Assembly (NCBI GenBank): GCA_000697665.1
Contig: KL197774.1
Location: 47,496-85,102 of the forward strand
Origin: Jaapia argillacea MUCL 33604
Taxonomy: Eukaryota > Basidiomycota > Agaricomycetes > Jaapiales > Jaapiaceae
Direction: 5' to 3'
Length of the DNA stretch: 37,607 nucleotides
Of this stretch, positions 1-10,940 are shown in pieces (the first letter of the stretch is position 1; each line of letters starts with the position of its first letter). A program made the translations under genes and the position numbers. Under the pieces are notes generated by a model. It was not told where the DNA came from, ran no database searches, and was given only the letters and a program-made list of their open reading frames with translations.

Positions 1-3
1 AGA

Positions 4-325
4 CTTTTAACCATCTGAGAGGGTATTTCAACCTGCAGGCCTTTGCCAGGATGTAGAATATTGTGGAAACTACATTTGAGCATGTCACCTGTACTTAGAC
101 ACCTATTTATGATGTTGCACATACTCAGGCATTGCACCAGTGTGTGTCGGCAGTAGAATGGAGGCTTTTAAGCATCTGGGAGAGTATTTTAACCTGCCCA
201 CCTTTACCGGCAGGTACAATATCATGGAAATAACCTTTGACCACGTTGCCTGTACTTAGACACCTATTGATGATGTCGCACATACCCAGGCATTGCACTG
301 GCATATGTCGGCAGTAGAATGGAGA
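4..325. repeat. Two tandem 161-bp repeat units
   Basis: Unit 1 (4-164) and unit 2 (165-325) align end to end. Both start with cttttaa.catctg, both contain ctgtacttagacacctatt and both end with cggcagtagaatgga. The period of 161 bp was checked at both ends. The copies differ at many single positions, so this is an old duplication. No coding frame is shared. The array lies about 500 bp upstream of the Plavaka transposase remnant and could be subterminal sequence of that element, but no terminal inverted repeat was found to prove it. Confidence 0.85.
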
Positions 326-814
326 CTGGTCAATGTAGCTATTCTACGCATTACAACCCAGCAGCTGCCATGAAGTCCATTCCGCACCTGATTTCCTGAG
401 TGCCGGGCGGACGTTGGCTGGCCATTACTAATGTACACACATAGTAGGTCTATGAGGTCGGCTGATACATTAACAATGGCATGTCTGCTGGTACATTATC
501 ATAGGCAGTGGACACCTGTTGGCCGAGGTCTGCTGGCACATTAACAATGGTCAATATGCAATGTCCGCTACACATTATGATTGGGTCAAGATAGCTGAAC
601 AGTGTGTTTCGTGTACCTCCTCATCCTAGGGTTTTCCCTCAACCCCTTCCCCATGCTGTTATCTTGACTAATTAGGGAAGGGGTGACTGTAGTTTTGTGA
701 GACAGTGAGCAGGTGAATGGAAAGCAACAGGAGGTGCAAAATGGGGGAATTTGGCAAAGCCGATTATTGACTTTGCACATTTTTTACTCTCGCTCTCGTC
801 TCGCCCCTTAAAAA
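326..814. other. No gene seen; short degenerate repeats
   Basis: No supported coding region. The 13-mer acattaacaatgg occurs at 467-479 and 538-550, with related gtctgctgg.acatta motifs between, so 460-590 holds a degenerate short repeat. The rest shows nothing recognisable. It may be the 5' flank of the transposon that follows. Confidence 0.5.
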
Positions 815-3329
815 ATGTGTCAACGGACAGTGAAACCTGCAGTCAAAAAATCAGCTCAGACCACTATCTCCCATGCAGGTTACAAATTTTGCCCTTACCC
901 CACATTTTTCAAGATCCAACATGCAGACCAAGTCTTGAAAAAGCAGGCTCCCTGGGCACCATTTGCAGGTGAGGAGGAATGGGAGTTTTCCCAGTGGATA
1001 ATTGGGAGTGGTATCTCCCAACGTGAGACTGACAGATTGCTGAAGACTGCAATGGTAAGTGTACAGACAATATGCTGGGTAGTCAACCATTTACTTATGA
1101 TGCCGCAGTTTCAGGGCTGCAAAGCCACAAGTGCACAAAGATTCACATCTTTCCACAATAATAAATCATTTCTCCATACCATCGACTTGCTACCAGGACC
1201 CACTGCATCATGGAAGCTAATTGAAATTACAGTTGAGGGGACTCTCTGGGATTCAAAGGGAAACACATTGAAGGAAAGGTTAGATGTATGGGGGTGAGAT
1301 CCTGTGGAGGTGATAGGAGACCTTGCAGGAAACCCCAATTTTAAGGAGGACTTCTCATGGGAGCTGTTTGAAGAAATGGTCAGTGTGGGGGGGGGGAAGA
1401 AGGGAGTGGAGAAAGTGAACAAATATTTGAGGAGATGGCCTCAGCAGACTGGATAAATGATCTACAAGTGAGAAGTCATGTCTACATTTCACTCAGAAGT
1501 ACTGACCTGATTTTGGCACAAAGAAACTTCTACCAGAGTGCACAACACTATTTCCAGTCATCTTGTCTTTGGATAAGACCCACCTGTCAACCTTCAGCAG
1601 TGATAAACAGGCATGGCCTGTCTACATCACTGTTGGAAACATCAGCAAGTTGGTCCAATGCTCCCCTAAAAAACGAGCAGTGGCTTTATTGGGCTACTTA
1701 CCTGTGGCGAAACTCCAGTGCTTTGCAAAGTCCAAGTGCTCCCTTCAGGGTTATTGAGTCTTTCACTACACAATAAAGCAGCTCTTGTAGCCACTTGTGG
1801 AGGCTAGCCAGAACAGAGTCAAGATGGGATGTTGTGATGGCTTTGCTTGGTGTGTATACCCGATCCTGGCTGCGTACGTTGCCAACTACCCTGAACAGTG
1901 TCTGGTTTGCTGTTACAAGAAAAATTGCTGTCCTACCTGCATCATTGCACCTGAGAAACGTGGCAAGCTGCTGAACTCCCTCTATCGTGATCCATCTGAA
2001 ACTATTGGAGCAATTAACAAATCAGTGACAGATCCTAAATTTGCAGATCAAGGACTTCAAGAGATACCTAAACTGTTCTGGGCACACCTTCCCTATGCAA
2101 ATATCTTCACCTGTATCACCCCCAACTTGATGCACCAGCTGCACAAGGGAGTTTTCAAGGATCACCTTTTTAAATGGGTTTTGACAGGTTTTGAAGACGA
2201 GATGGATGCACACTTCATCTGAGTTCCACTGTACCAGGGCCTATGCATCTTCAAAAAAGGGCTTTCATCAATCACACAATGGACGGGAAACAAATATTGG
2301 CAAATGGAAAAGGTTTTTGTTGGCATTGTGAGCAGTCTGTATCCTGACGAGCCATGTGTCATTGCTGCATCTTGTGCAATCCTTGACTTTATCTATCTTG
2401 CACACTATCCTTCCTACACGACATCCTCACTCCAGGCCATGAACAAAGCTCTCAAGGCTTTTCATGACAACAAACAGGTCTTTGTGGACTACAGGCTTCA
2501 TTCTCACTTCAACATCCCCAAGCTGCATTGGCTCCAACACTATGTAGCCTCAATCATCAACTTTGCCAAACAAGCGTCCCAAGCAAGTAATTGAAAGGCT
2601 TATATCCAACAAATGATCACCTGGCTGACCTGAAGAGAGAAAGTTGTGTCATTCCAGTCCTATCTTCAATGGGTGTCTGCAATGGAGGGCAATGAACAGG
2701 AGGCTGGTGAGGTTGTGCCTGATGAGCAATATGATGATGAGTTTGAGCCTGAGGATCAGGAGGAGGAGGGCTTCGGAGAGTGAGGTGATGGTGATCTAAT
2801 TGAAAACAACAATAATCAGATGATGGTCAACATTCCAAGTTCATTTGCCCACATGCCAGAGCCAACAACAACAACACACTTTCTCAAGAATGCAGAACAG
2901 ATGACGGGTGATCAAGAGGAGGAAGGGACGCACTCTACCAGTGAGAGTGAATCAGACATGGAAGATGACCAAGTTGAACAAAACCCTGCATTGATGGTAA
3001 GCGCCATCGCTCTATTTCCGACACCACACTAACCTGATTCATAATTTTCCCTGCAGTTTTTCGGCCACTATTCCATCAGTTGCATCCCTGGATTAGGATG
3101 CCTTTCTGGTGCTGAGATCATCAACAAGCTAAACACTTTCACCTTCGACACAGCACTCATAGATTTCCTTCTCAAGGAGTGCCTCTCAGCAAGACAACTT
3201 GGATTATGCTCACTGTTAACTTATCAATTTCCAGTCTTCAGAACACCACCATGGCTGAAGGAGCATCTCCCAAGCATCCCACCATCTCCCTCCTCCCATC
3301 CGAAACCTCCAGCTCACTTGTGCTGCTGA
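815..3329 (+). pseudogene. Plavaka-type DNA transposase, decayed
   Basis: The translation follows the Plavaka transposase family of basidiomycete genomes from the WAPFA.EEEWE motif (about 945-985) to the C-terminus. Recognisable blocks are LSTFSSDKQAWPVYITVGNI (from about 1580), CCDGFAWCVYPILAAYVANY (from about 1825), a CCYKKNCCPTC cysteine cluster, LMHQLHKGVFKDHL, and KALKAFHDNKQVFVDY with HFNIPKLHWL near 2440-2535. A 54-bp intron (1055-1108) and a 60-bp intron (2997-3056) keep good splice sites; the second joins the acidic tail in phase to a last exon ending at TGA 3327. The frame is broken by TGA at 1295, 1755, 2220, 2592, 2631 and 2781, by TAG at 1788 and by frameshifts near 1400 and 1545. 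It would act as a cut-and-paste RNase H-fold nuclease if intact; here it is dead. Confidence 0.85.
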
Positions 3330-3576
3330 TTTTCCTGAAGCACCTCAGTCCCTTGAAAGTGGTGAGAGACCCCAGATTAACCCACAGAGTGACTCAGAGA
3401 CGCTTATAGCTTGTCATTCGAAATCACAGACAATTGAGGTTGCACCAGTGGTGGACACAAGCCTTGTTCAAGGCCCCGATCTCACAGGAGATCAGGGAGG
3501 GGTTTTGGGAGCTTTGATGTGTGAATCCATTATGGAAATAGATAGCAAAGCTTAGATTTTCAATCCTCCAAAGACA

Positions 3577-4143
3577 ATGGGCCAAGCAGGTCAGGGGGTT
3601 GTCAACGAATCCGTAACAGAATCAGATAATGACACTCCAATCTTCGGTGCTCCTGAGGCAGTAGTGCAAGCAGGTTGTGGTAATGAGTCTGTGAAGTCAA
3701 AAACCAATAATCAAGCTCTGGTTTCAGACACTCAAACACCAGCAGTACAAGCTGGTCAGGAAGTCATCAATGAAGCCATGATGGAAGCCAGGAGTGAGGC
3801 CCCAGATTTTGAAGCTCCGGAGCTGGCAGTGGTTGCTAGGAGCAATGAGGGTGATTTCAGTGAGACAGGTGCAATGTTGGGTGAGTCGGATGAGGAGGGG
3901 GGTTGTGCTCTGAACTCGTTGCCTATCTGGAGGGTTGTCAATGTCCTTGAGCTGCCTCACCATCTCTTGAACCTTGTGAGTGTCCAGTGTGTCAAATATA
4001 TATCGCCCAAAGGATTCACAAGTAGACAGGGATCACCCAAGACTCCAGAGAAAATGAAGCATTGGTATCCAAGGATGCCTGAGATTCCGCAGAGGAGGGC
4101 AAAGATGAGAAAGTTGGTTGAAGGTTCATTGACACCAAAATAG
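3577..4143 (+). CDS. Hypothetical acidic protein with degenerate internal repeats
   Basis: Open frame of 188 codons, ATG to TAG, not recognised as a known family. The first half carries at least two degenerate copies of a block of the form QAGQ.V.NE....ARSEAP.FEAPE (about residues 4-32 and 57-86), rich in Glu, Asp, Ser and Ala, suggesting disorder. The second half is basic and ends with RRAKMRKLVEGSL. It lies 250 bp after the Plavaka remnant on the same strand, so it may be transposon cargo or part of a longer spliced gene whose other exons I cannot see. No domain, signal peptide or membrane segment is evident. Its reality as a gene is uncertain. Confidence 0.35.
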   Translation: MGQAGQGVVNESVTESDNDTPIFGAPEAVVQAGCGNESVKSKTNNQALVSDTQTPAVQAGQEVINEAMMEARSEAPDFEAPELAVVARSNEGDFSETGAMLGESDEEGGCALNSLPIWRVVNVLELPHHLLNLVSVQCVKYISPKGFTSRQGSPKTPEKMKHWYPRMPEIPQRRAKMRKLVEGSLTPK

Positions 4144-5148
4144 AAGTGCATGGTGCTTCCCAAATGTTACAGTTCTATTACATAGTGAGGCATGAGGGGA
4201 GGAATAGAACCAAGTCTTTGAGCAAGCAGCAGGCACGGCATGATACTCTTGCCATCGTACCGCGACGATGCCTGCCTGGAGCCTGCACCATAGCCTGTCA
4301 GGCTCTCCTCTTTTCTTTTCTTTTCTTTTCTGTGCTATTCCAGAATCTATCATACAGCACAAGCACCACCTAATTCATTCTGTGTACTTTCCTGACTCAA
4401 AATTTTACCTGTGCTGCCATTTGCCATCGTTGTGTTCAATATTCTGCAAGACCCCCATCCACTCCACTAATCTCCACGCCATCTATCAGCTCGGATGCCA
4501 CGTTCGCCCACCTTGTACTTACCAGTCGAGGAGCAGAAATGAGGGCCAAGAGAAGAAGGACAGAAACTTGCTGTCACTCAGAAACACCTGAACCATCGAC
4601 TTCCCACCACCATTTCCCTACACACTTCACAGTTTGGAGGCCTTTGGACCTCCCCTGTCTCATTGTGCCCACCCACCTCCGCAGTAGTGCGATGATACCA
4701 CCAAAAACAATATTTCATATTCACCAGAACTCCTGACACGTATACCCCACTCTCAGAAACTACCTTCAAGACAATGCAAACTCTGGCTTGGAACCAGTTC
4801 TCATACCACATGGGGCCATCATTGTGGAGAGTATAGTCAAGCCATTAGGTTCTATCCGATCAGCTAAGCAACCTGATCAGACCTTGTGCCGTTGGAGCTA
4901 CAATGAACTAGCACAGCCATTTGGGTTCCGTTCCATCTGATGTACCTACTTTACAGGGAGGTCAGTTTCAATCCCCTGTTCCATTAAAGTCCAGCACTTA
5001 TGCATTTGTTCCTGGCATCTTGCTGGCACAATTCTCGGCTTGGAGCCACATATCTACCAAGTCTGACCCCACCGCTACAGTGCCACCACCACCACCACCA
5101 CCATCCTGCGCCAGCTGTCGCTGCCAGGCCCATTGCCACCATCGCTAG
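4144..5148. other. No gene seen; low complexity
   Basis: No recognisable coding region. It contains a pyrimidine microsatellite, (TTTTC)4, at 4311-4330. Open frames here are short, rich in Pro, Ser, His and Thr, and look like composition artefacts. Confidence 0.5.
5083..5103 (+). repeat. (CCA)7 trinucleotide microsatellite
   Basis: Seven perfect CCA units, 46 bp upstream of the larger hexanucleotide array at 5149. Confidence 0.9.
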
Positions 5149-5346
5149 CATCATTGCTACTGCAACTGCAACTGCTACTGCTACCGCAACTGCTACTGCT
5201 ACCGCTACTGCTACTGCTACTGCTACTGCTACTGCTACTGCTACGGCTGCAACTTCTGCTACTACTACTGCTACCCCTACCCCTACCCCTGCTCCTATCC
5301 ATACCGCTACTGCTACCCCTACAGCTACAACTATCCCTACAGCTAC
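5149..5346 (+). repeat. (CTACTG)n-type hexanucleotide array, degrading into CTACCC and CTACAG variants
   Basis: About 200 bp of CTACTG/CAACTG/CTACCG units, purest around 5200-5240 and then passing into cccctac and acagctac variants up to about 5346. The unit contains no stop codon in several frames, so long Ala-Thr, Leu and Cys-Tyr rich frames run through it on both strands. One plus-strand frame at 5000-5599 would encode a His tract followed by an Ala-Thr tract. I treat these frames as a consequence of the repeat, not as genes. Confidence 0.9.
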
Positions 5347-8300
5347 AGCTATCACCTCTGTTATGCACTCTTTTGTTAGTGTGAGCAACTTCAATGTCCG
5401 TGGCCCCGTTTGCAATCAATATAGGGCCACTACCCTGCTACTTTCATGTTTTCGAACTAATTGCTATTGCATATATAGTCTACCTGTTACTTCATTGCTA
5501 CCAATTCATTGCTACTATCTTTCTACTATAAATATGGCTGCCACCCTCCCCGCTATGTGTCTCGTTACCCTCCTCACCCCTGGTGACACAATCTGCTAAG
5601 CCACGCTTCCCGTCTACCCTTTGGACCATGACAGTGTACCCAACCATCTCCGATATCAACACTGCCACGACCGTACCTGCTATCAATGTGCCCCATCATC
5701 TCCACTTTCAATGTAGCCATCCGAATCCCTCCTCTGCTATGATCTCACATACTACCTATCAGAACTATATGCATGACATGCCTCACTTGGGTCGCCACCA
5801 GCTCCTATCAGCCACTGAGGCCAGCTCCCTATAATACCTGCAAAACTGCCTCACTTCAGCTCATCAATCACTCTGTCCTTCTACAATGATAACCAGCTAC
5901 GTACCCGACTAGACACACAGAGCAGCCTATCTGGTTCTGTTAGGATACCTTTCGATCCCTGTGTTAACCCCCACTGTTACCCTATCTGCCGTCTACCTGT
6001 TCTCGTCCATGTTCTCTCTCACTATAGGCACCTCATCCCTCCAGGCCCTCTCAACGTCACTCTTCCTCGTCCGACTTGAATCGTACGCCTTAGTATCTTC
6101 ACTCACACACTGCTTATCACCTCAGATGATTCAGGTCACCTCCCACACAACCTGTCACCTCGCCTCCCTACTTGTCACCTTGAATGCAGGTACACATTAT
6201 GTTATGGAGCAAGTCTACCTACAGCTCTTGCCTCTACTCTCAAGATGGATTTTCCCTCTGAGTCACCACTCTCAGTCTTGCTATCGCGTGCTACCTATTG
6301 CATACCCATTTCAAAATTTGACCACAGTTGTGCCTCGTCTACTGCATATTACATTTGCTGTGCTCCAAGACTTCGCCCTCTTTGCTACCAGGGAACATCA
6401 GCGGCAACGGCAAATTTCTCAACTGCTAAGTGCTCTCTTCCCACCCTTCGGAGGATACACCTTGGTAACGACCATTATGGTTACAAATCTTAAAAGTGGA
6501 AATACTGTTTTGGGGATCCTCAAGGATTTACTACAATGACCAGACCCTTCCCAAAATCCTACTACACAACCCCTCCCTCCTACTCTGGCCTTCCAGATGG
6601 GCATTATTCAACTACTGTATGCATCTGAATGGAGGCAACGGCCTGGGGACCATTACACCCTGAATTGTACCCCCCTTTAGCAATGGAGCCCCGAATTACC
6701 ATTACACCCCTGGAATTGGCAACCAGCTGAAGGCTGGAACCGAATTTTTGCATTACTTTTGGTCCCATCAGAGCATTACATGGACCTGTGTTGTCAACCA
6801 GTCCACCATTACCCATTACACACCCCGAAATAGGCAATGCAACAGGGGTGCCATTACGCATTACCGTTGCCTCCATTCAAACGCATATAGTATACCCACT
6901 CCTCTGTCCAACATCTTCTACAACACGATATCGCACGCTTTTGGACCAGTCTTGAGCAATGGCTGCAGATCGACACCCATCCCCTCCCATGCTTATGTGC
7001 GACTCCCGCCCCGACTGTCAGCAAAGTTGTGTCCTCACCACTCTCGCCATGGCTGGCCACCGAACTGACCATATCCACTCAAAAGGCACCTGCCACTCAC
7101 TTCATTGAAGAAGATTATGATACCAAGTGCATTGAATCTATCTCATCGCTGCCGCTATCAATGTATCTCTGGCTCCGCTATGCAGATTGCTTCCTATCCC
7201 TCCCAACTTGGTACCACGTCCACCCCAACACAATTCCTATGCAATTCACCCTGATTACATATCTAATCTCAACAGCTATATGATACTTTCCTGATGAGCA
7301 CTCATGCAACCCCTTACCCATCAATATGGGCACTATTGTATCCTCTATCAGAGTACTTGGTGCTCACTACTCTCAGCTATCCTTGTTCCCAAGTTGTGCT
7401 ATTTGTGTCGACCATCTGACCCATTCCCCGTTCTGTGTATGGTCTCCACCATCATGGAACACATCTGTGGAGATAAGGCCACCATCCAATAATAATGGAT
7501 TTTCTCATCCTTGTCTCAAGTCTGTTGGACGTGAATCTTTGCACACACTTAGTTGGGTCCTATTTCCAGCAATCCTGCACCGGCTATCCTACCTTTACTA
7601 CAATGGTCTTCTCTTATAGTTTCTGCCTTGCAACACTAGTATTTTCATTCTGCTATCTCCTCCTGGTTACCAGTTTCTCTCTGGATTCCCTAGCCTATCA
7701 CTCCCTCCACCCATCCATCCGTAGTATGCAAGTGAGTGTTGGACAGCTCGGTCACTGGTACAGATGTAGTTTTTTCAAACGAACTGAAACTGCAGAGCTC
7801 ACCAGTCAATCAAAATTGAGGATGACTCAGCAAGCACTGGCTACTTGCACTACTACATCTTGTACTCTGTCGGCTGCCACATCCACCCTCGATCTTCCCT
7901 TCCAAATCCTGCCATCCTCCTCGCTGCACCAAAACAAAATAGAGCTGCAGCCCTCTTCCAAACCCCCCAATGCAATTCCGAAAAGTCAATCACATCCAGG
8001 TTGTCACCCCCCTGAATTGTGTCATGACTAGGATGGTACCAATTTCAAGCTCAGCTAGGATCGGTGGCTATCAAATCACAAACCAATCCAAAATTCTATC
8101 GTTTTCCTCAGCAAGTTTGTCAGACCTATGCCATTTAGTGGAGCATTGCCTGCTCCCTCATCTCACTCCTCTGTCTACTCCTCCGAGGATAAGTCAAACC
8201 CCCCTCCCAGCCCAAGCACCTTTCTCCTGGGAGATCCACTTGCTGGATAACTATGCACCCTTTGCATTGTCATGCCAGGATACAATGGTGCACGACTGAC

Positions 8301-9233
8301 ACATCACACCCACCACAATCTGTGGCAAGTAGGTCCCTCAAAGCTGCAACTATGACCAAGTGATAATGTTGGACCCGCGATTGGTGATTACGACCACTCG
8401 CCCATCGCCTAACTGGCTACTTGTGGACACCTCTTCAACTTTGGCAGCTGGCCCCAGTGCCACTCTGGTGGCTTCAAAAATGGCTCCAATGGACCCTTGC
8501 AAGTCCTGGAAGCTATGGTCCACTAAGGCCTGTTTGTTCAGCAAGATGTATCCCATCCACGAAGCCCCTCGGATCATGCTCAGGCTTGCCATGAGACATG
8601 TGCAATCTCAAGGAAACCTGTTCCCCTTGTCTTCAGAAGAATTCAGTTCAGCTGGCGTTTGGGCTAGGCCTGACTTGATGTATCCTCTCAATGCTACATT
8701 GCACACTTCACAAGCTATCTTGTCTGACTCCTAGTTCTGGGGTATCCAAGCCTTGCTGGATGCGTCGCCCGACTCCTAACCTGCTGGGAATCGCAGCTCG
8801 CCTCGGTTTTCATCCTGAGTGCAGAGTTCACACTGTGGGACTGGAAAGCGCAAGCGCTTTCGCCCATATTGCTTCGCATCCTCAGCTTTGCTAAGCTTCA
8901 CAAATGCTCACTTTCTGATGTCCTCTATTATGCTAGTGCCATAGCATTATACTCAAAGACTGTAGTCTAACGAAATATACCCTTCTCCTGCACAATGGAG
9001 AAACATCGCCTGTCTCAGCTAGTACAGAATACCCCTACTCCTGCCTTCACTGGATGGAGCCTTGTTCTCTGAATGGTGCTCTGATCTCAGGTTGAATTCA
9101 TCTGGATCTGGCTGTTCAATCAGGAGAATCCAGGTCCAGATGCTTAAATTCAGAAAGGCCCAATGATAGAGCTGTTGGAATGGAGTGCATGGAAAATGTG
9201 GCTCCAATCCAACATTTTCACATTTTCTGATGT
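5347..9233. other. Long gene-poor tract with strong C over G asymmetry
   Basis: No frame longer than about 190 codons and none that I recognise. The plus strand is strikingly G-poor over 5.4-8.3 kb; for example 5521-5580 has 25 C and 7 G, and 6121-6180 has 26 C and 7 G. Codon-level conservation, splice patterns or family motifs were not seen. A weak open frame at 8360-8734 (+) has no recognisable homology. Confidence 0.6.
6652..6866 (+). repeat. Cluster of interspersed CATTAC motifs
   Basis: CATTAC occurs at least eight times in about 215 bp, usually as ccattac or gcattac, some followed by accc(c)tgaattg or gaattgg. Spacing is irregular (about 10-50 bp), so this is not a clean satellite. It may be a worn minisatellite. 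Confidence 0.55.
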
Positions 9234-10073
9234 TGAGGAGAATCAATCAAAGAATGCTTTTCTTGGATCTTCATTCTTGGACAATCCTTAACTTCTGTAA
9301 AGTTGGCAGAAGAGTTCTCTCAAGCTTGATTGAACAGATACACTAACCATTCCATACCATAGAAAATTGTGAGGGTATCCTACCATCTGTTTTGTTAGTG
9401 TCAACCATTACTTTATAAGTTGTTTCCAGGTATGTTGTATCTCATTCGGCTACCATGCAACATATATATATTGTCTTATGGCTACATAATCCTGTGTTTA
9501 CTTAGTCTGCTACCATATAATATGATCTGGTTCAGTAATGCACAATTACATCACTTGAGGCAGTCATTTCTAACAGACTACTATGAAAAACCAGTTTGAT
9601 CTTGCAAGATTGATTTCTGTTCTACAGTTGTTTTCAAAACATGAGAATCTGAAATAAAGAAAAAAAGAAATATGTCAAGAAGGAGTGTTCATAGCTCAAC
9701 ATCTACTGTACCATTCACCTTCATCCTCATATTAACCAGACCAGAAAATTCACCACAACAACACTGTGAAAACAAATCAACAAAAAAACCAATCTTTTTT
9801 GGTATACAAACCACAAATTTCTTCAAATTCAAAATTCTTCTTGGCAGCCACCTGTGGGCAATTTTCTTATCAAGATGGTGTATAGATAATTACAATTAGT
9901 GCAGTTGTGGTTGAGATTCAAATTGGTTTTTCCTACTTAACTTTCTTGATTTTGTTTTTCAATTTCCATATATTTTGAAAAAAACTATGTAGACTTACCA
10001 GATAGACTCTGTGCAAAACATGTCTGGTACTCGCAATTTATATATATCTCAATAAGGACAACCTGTATGATTG
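9234..10073. repeat. Dispersed noncoding repeat, copy 1 (840 bp)
   Basis: Aligns along its whole length with 34804-35651 in the same orientation at roughly 85% identity by eye, with an 8-bp net length difference. Both begin at TGAGGAGA.TCAATCAAAGAAT and end at an attg after atctcaataagga.aacct. It is AT-rich with no conserved frame. Neither clear terminal inverted repeats nor a target-site duplication was found, so the class (solo LTR, MITE or fragment of a larger element) is open. It lies just 3' of the TPR tail of the NLR gene. Confidence 0.85.
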
Positions 10074-10246
10074 TACAACAGTTTACTAGGACATCTTGTA
10101 CCTTAGCAACCAATCATACAATGCATGAGTATGAAACATAGTTCATAGTAAGAAGAACTGAGAAAACCCAACAGAAGTAAAAAAATCAATGAGCCAAGTA
10201 AAAGTGGAAATATTCAGTGAAAAAGGAGCTCCTTAACCTCTGTGAA

Positions 10247-10619
10247 CTAATCCTCCATATGCAAGATTTTCTCTAAGATCTCAAGGCACTGAGCAGCCTC
10301 CAACTTGTGTCTGATCATGTCAAACTGTGCTTTAGCCTGGCCCAAAATCCTAAGGCACTGGGCAGCCCCCAACTTGGATCCAATCATGTCAAACTGTGCT
10401 TTAGCCTGGCCTAGCATATCTTTGGCATCTCCATACTTGTTCTCCATGCATAGAATGTCGCCCAAACTCTGAAGGCACTGGGCAGCCCCCAACTTGTCTC
10501 CAATCATGTCAAACTGTGCTTTAGCCTGGCCTAGCATATCTTTGGCATCTCCATACTTGTTCTCCATGTGTAGAATGTCACCCAAAATCCTAAGGCACTG
10601 GGCAGCCCCCAACTTGGAT
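10247..10619 (-). pseudogene. TPR tail of a split NLR gene
   Basis: Encodes about three tetratricopeptide-like repeats with a 40-residue period and a KLGAAQCL.ILGDIL / MENKYGDAKDMLGQAKAQ core. The two complete units are almost identical at DNA level (plus-strand 10369-10488 and 10489-10608). High internal repeat identity is typical of fungal NLR sensor regions and is thought to allow rapid change. The third unit lacks about 17 residues between ILG and QAKAQ, an internal deletion. The frame runs to TGA at 10247. Its upstream edge at 10619 is the boundary of the gypsy LTR, which interrupts a repeat at ..SKLGAAQ. The matching N-terminal part of the gene is at 18597-20223. The first in-frame ATG is at 10567. 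Confidence 0.85.
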
Positions 10620-10914
10620 TGTCAGCAACAAACAACAACCAGGGATGTGACTGGCAGCAGCGCTGGATGAGGAGTGCGAGTAGCAATCAAGGAGTAATGA
10701 GGTTGACCGATGACACACAAGAGTGGCTGGTTTGGAATAGACCAGCTCAAGACTGGCGTTTGCATTAAGATGGTACAAGCTTATATACTACATGGCTAGC
10801 TAAGAATAGTCTGATGGTGCAATAAGGCGTCATACTGAGATCTTAACGCTACTGGTTGGAATACTAACAAATGTTTCTACAGGTCAGGTGATCGAAAGTA
10901 AAAAGAACGTGACA
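10620..10914 (-). repeat. 3' LTR, complete (295 bp)
   Basis: On the minus strand it begins TGTCACG and ends TTGCTGACA, the usual TG..CA form with short inverted ends (TGTCA/TGACA). The polypurine tract abuts it at 10915-10927. Its inner portion (10620-10786) matches 18432-18596. The single difference (plus-strand gaggttgacc here, gaggtcgacc there) is a CpG to TpG change. Left flank is NLR TPR coding sequence. Confidence 0.93.
10754..10787 (-). promoter_or_regulatory. LTR promoter: TATATAA box and predicted start of R
   Basis: On the minus strand TATATAA lies at 10787-10781. The motif AGTCTTGAGCT begins exactly 33 nt downstream, at 10754. That motif is the sequence complementary to the element's primer binding site, and in self-priming elements it must be the very 5' end of the RNA. 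The TATA spacing therefore independently agrees with a start at 10754. Confidence 0.8.
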
Positions 10915-10917
10915 TTA

Positions 10918-10927
10918 CCCCCCTCTC
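10918..10927 (-). other. Polypurine tract
   Basis: Minus-strand GAGAGGGGGG, three bases (TAA) before the 3' LTR start TGTCACG. The position and composition are as expected for plus-strand DNA priming in LTR elements. Confidence 0.85.
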
Positions 10928-10940
10928 AAGGTCCATGTCC

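Noticed and set aside
4984-5599. Long Ala-Thr, Leu, Cys-Tyr and Val-Ala rich frames on both strands over the hexanucleotide array
   Set aside because: The repeat unit has no stop codon in these frames, so they open automatically; flanking sequence shows no coding signal.
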